Below are positions 39,283 to 41,176 of a stretch of DNA of 41,176 nucleotides, one piece after another. How positions within the stretch are numbered: the stretch's first letter is position 1; the number at the start of each line of letters is the position of its first letter. Origin of the DNA: Bacteroidales bacterium GP3 (GTDB lineage Bacteria; Bacteroidota; Bacteroidia; Bacteroidales; Muribaculaceae). The position numbers were made by a program, and so were the translations under genes. The DNA is taken from positions 1 to 41,176 of the forward strand of contig DAAK01000223.1 of assembly GCA_001701075.1 (NCBI GenBank), given 5' to 3'. The notes under the pieces are model-generated. The model saw nothing but the letters and a program-made list of their open reading frames with translations, did not search any database and had not been told where the DNA came from.

Positions 39283-40860
39283 TTACTTTTTAGAGATTGT
39301 CCAACTACCTTTTTTATCAGAACCTGTTCTATCAATGTTGATTATTCTTCTCAACTTTTTCAACTGATAATTTATTGCATTGCGATCAAGCCCCATTGCA
39401 GTTGAAAGTTCTGATATCGTAATCGTCGGGGTGTCTGTCAAATACTGCAGTATTAACTTTTGTTTATCAGATAATTCAAAAGTTGTAAAAATCTCGTTGA
39501 TAAAATCTGATGTTGAATTTACAGTTGAGTTTACAGTTGAATTTTCAACTGTATTCCCATTTATAGTTGAATTCCCCACTTTATCTCCTTTTTTAGATAA
39601 AATCTCCTTTGTAAGAGGAAGAGTAAGCCATACTTCATTCACCTCGCTTTCATCATGAATCTCAGGATGAGGGTAGCCAAGAGATTTCCAAGCGTTCAGT
39701 ATCTTTCTGAAACCTGAGCCGATGTTGTCTCCAAATCCTACCATCCGAAGCATCCTCTGTATCGTGCTGTTTCGGGCCTGAGTATAATCTCCATTATATA
39801 TTCGTTCAGGCGAAATCCTAAGAGTCCCCGGATTACGCATTATGATGGAGTCCGATCTGCGGTCAATGCGCAGTACTCCACCGAGTCTGTAATCACAATA
39901 CGTCAAGGTGTTGATAAAACCTTCTCTCACACCTTCATACAAATCTCCTCCATCTATTCGCACAGTCCCCTTAAGTTTCCCTTCTGAGGGAAGAGTAAAA
40001 AGAAGTTTATTCAGGGCAATGGAGAGAAAGTTGTATATGTTGTCCACCCAGCGGCCATCATCAGTGATACGGTCGTTCCATTTCTTGCTTCCGCCAGGCT
40101 CTATGCCTATGAGATCAAGATAATCAAATCTGAAGTTTGGGAAAACTTGATGAATGGCTACGCTCTTGCCAAACATAAGCAGCCCAGCAACTGTCAGGCC
40201 TTCTGTCTCTTGCTGTGGATTGGACGCATAACCACCTAAATTTGTCAGGAACTCAAGGTCTGATAGTTTCTCATAAATATGACCCGGATTATGTCCGTTG
40301 AAGGCATTCCGATAACCGCGTAGTGTTTCCTCATCGACAAACTCAAATCCATAACGATTCAAGATTTGAGCATCCGCATTATCTGTACTGTCACGAATCA
40401 GCATGGCAAGTTCCTCATCGTTTACATGACGGTCCCCTTCATGCATGCGTTTGAAAGTACCTGACTGAAGATTATTGTTGATATAGATAGGCTTTTGCCT
40501 ATAATCAGCTTCCGGAACCTTTATATGCACAATGGTCACGCCGTCAACATCAACAGGCCTAACATCACTGTCAACCAAAACGCTACGGTTCACCTTCTGT
40601 TTATTATTGACAATGTTGAAGAAATCCGTAATCACTTTATATGAATCTGAGACTCCGGTAAATTCAAATCGTTGATCCAATGGCTTGTCCTTATGTTCGG
40701 TCACACCGAGGAGTATCACTCCGCCTCTGGTATTGGCAAATGCGGAATATGTCTCCCATAAATCCTTAGGGAGTTTATCCTGACATGCTTTCACTTCAAG
40801 ATGAAGCCCTTCACCATTTTTAATCAGATTCTTTATTTCTTCAGCTGTTATCATCTTCAT
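39283..40860 (-). CDS. Second AlbA_2/Schlafen-type putative ATP-binding protein
   Basis: A 525-residue protein. The N-terminal AlbA_2 domain (GLHLEVKACQDKLPKDLWETYSAFAN, GGVILLGVTEHK) is followed by an HATPase-c_4-like region (GVREGFINTLTYCDYRLGG, DSIIMRNPGTLRIS, GFRKILNAW). Then come a short NSTVNSTVNST linker encoded by 12-bp repeats and a C-terminal winged helix (LSDKQKLILQYLTDTPTITISELSTAMGLDRNAINYQLKKL). I start at MKMITAEEI (40860); MITAEEI two codons later is equally likely. It resembles the protein at 30460-32118 in architecture, including a repeated linker before the winged helix. It is bracketed by direct repeats. Confidence 0.83.
   Translation of the reverse strand: MKMITAEEIKNLIKNGEGLHLEVKACQDKLPKDLWETYSAFANTRGGVILLGVTEHKDKPLDQRFEFTGVSDSYKVITDFFNIVNNKQKVNRSVLVDSDVRPVDVDGVTIVHIKVPEADYRQKPIYINNNLQSGTFKRMHEGDRHVNDEELAMLIRDSTDNADAQILNRYGFEFVDEETLRGYRNAFNGHNPGHIYEKLSDLEFLTNLGGYASNPQQETEGLTVAGLLMFGKSVAIHQVFPNFRFDYLDLIGIEPGGSKKWNDRITDDGRWVDNIYNFLSIALNKLLFTLPSEGKLKGTVRIDGGDLYEGVREGFINTLTYCDYRLGGVLRIDRRSDSIIMRNPGTLRISPERIYNGDYTQARNSTIQRMLRMVGFGDNIGSGFRKILNAWKSLGYPHPEIHDESEVNEVWLTLPLTKEILSKKGDKVGNSTINGNTVENSTVNSTVNSTSDFINEIFTTFELSDKQKLILQYLTDTPTITISELSTAMGLDRNAINYQLKKLRRIINIDRTGSDKKGSWTISKK
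39520..39560. repeat. 12-bp repeat in the second AlbA_2 gene
   Basis: ACAGTTGARTTT recurs about two and a half times in tandem and encodes the STVN part of the linker; more distant copies flank it. Confidence 0.6.
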
Positions 40861-40931
40861 AACGAGTAAATTATATCCATTGTAAAATAGCCATCTGTAA
40901 TTTAGTCTACATCCCATTGATGCATATACTA

Positions 40932-40991
40932 AAGCACCCGAAGCTGAATGTTCGTGTCAAAGTATTTATAGATTCTATCCTATATCTTCAT
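40932..40991 (-). pseudogene. Second decayed copy of the MNIQDRIYKYFDTN gene start
   Basis: On the minus strand the frame from 40991 reads MKI-stop-DRIYKYFDTNIQLRVL-stop. The in-frame stop at codon 4 and the early second stop show it is not functional. It starts 5 bp after the stop of the partial gene at the window end and is directly repeated at 39213-39270. Confidence 0.6.
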
Positions 40992-40996
40992 TGTAT

Positions 40997-41176
40997 TCAG
41001 TCATTTATTTGAATATCAAGAGCAGTGTCACTCAAACGTATTTCATATTTAGCACGGTTGTCATAGAATACGTTGACAGATTGGTGGCATTGAATACTTG
41101 TATTCTCGTATATGTAATTGGGATTCCCAAATATAATTTTTTCCACATCACCACAGAATTGAATAGACCTGTCTTT
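40997..41176 (-). CDS. 3' end of an unrecognised gene, cut by the window edge
   Basis: The last 59 codons of a minus-strand gene that enters from the right edge and ends at TGA (40999-40997). The visible residues are polar with alternating hydrophobics (QFCGDVEKIIFGN, YEIRLSDTALDIQIND), suggesting a beta-rich C-terminus. I do not recognise the family. The decayed gene start at 40991 follows after 5 bp, so in the ancestor these were adjacent genes of one operon. Confidence 0.55.
   Translation of the reverse strand, partial: KDRSIQFCGDVEKIIFGNPNYIYENTSIQCHQSVNVFYDNRAKYEIRLSDTALDIQIND

Noticed and set aside
39083..41176. A working BREX system at the right edge
   Set aside because: Only a decayed gene start with weak resemblance to PglZ is seen; no brxC, pglX or brxL domain is in the window.
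28321..41176. Insertion sequence or integrase behind the accessory island
   Set aside because: No transposase, integrase, tRNA attachment site or long terminal inverted repeats were recognised; only short duplicated gene starts are visible.

Overview
The window looks like a chromosomal segment of a Bacteroidota bacterium, most likely order Bacteroidales; a gut family such as Muribaculaceae is a guess. Several upstream regions carry the Bacteroidota vegetative promoter (-33 TTTG, 19-21 bp, -7 TAnnTTTG), Rho has the long lysine-rich insert typical of the group, and the housekeeping genes fit.

Left part (1-12.1 kb), mostly minus strand: a small orphan gene on +, then a ybaK-aroC-radical SAM unit, rho with a long leader, carB, a lysC-lysA lysine/DAP pair, and a second YbaK-fold editing deacylase. 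Intrinsic terminators follow rho, carB and lysA.

Middle part (12.2-26.1 kb), mostly plus strand: a DMT transporter with an AraC regulator, def-ettA-SpoU methyltransferase, a reverse-rubrerythrin-like protein, ruvX, a Wzc-type tyrosine autokinase, yicC-gmk on minus, and a phosphohexomutase-flavin reductase-nadD run. Its junctions are sprinkled with degenerate 7-bp tandem repeats in several sequence families. They sit in ribosome-binding regions and across stop codons. Twelve units (9+3) appear to have been inserted in frame into nadD.

Right part (26.2-41.2 kb), all minus: a secreted fibronectin-III-like protein, then an accessory island. The island is read from about 39.0 kb leftward: TerY-C-type zinc protein, atypical Ser/Thr kinase, TerY-like vWA protein, PP2C phosphatase (a TerY-P phosphorylation module), two proteins sharing a helical domain (one with WG repeats), an AlbA_2/Schlafen-type protein with 12- and 15-bp minisatellites, a small zinc-finger protein with a decayed second copy, and a Pif1-like helicase. 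A perfect 9-bp inverted repeat lies on the promoter of the TerY-P genes. Upstream, a second AlbA_2 protein is bracketed by two decayed copies of the same gene start, and the window ends inside the 3' end of an unrecognised gene. The island is the best candidate for an undescribed stress or defence system, but that function is inference from domains and gene order only.
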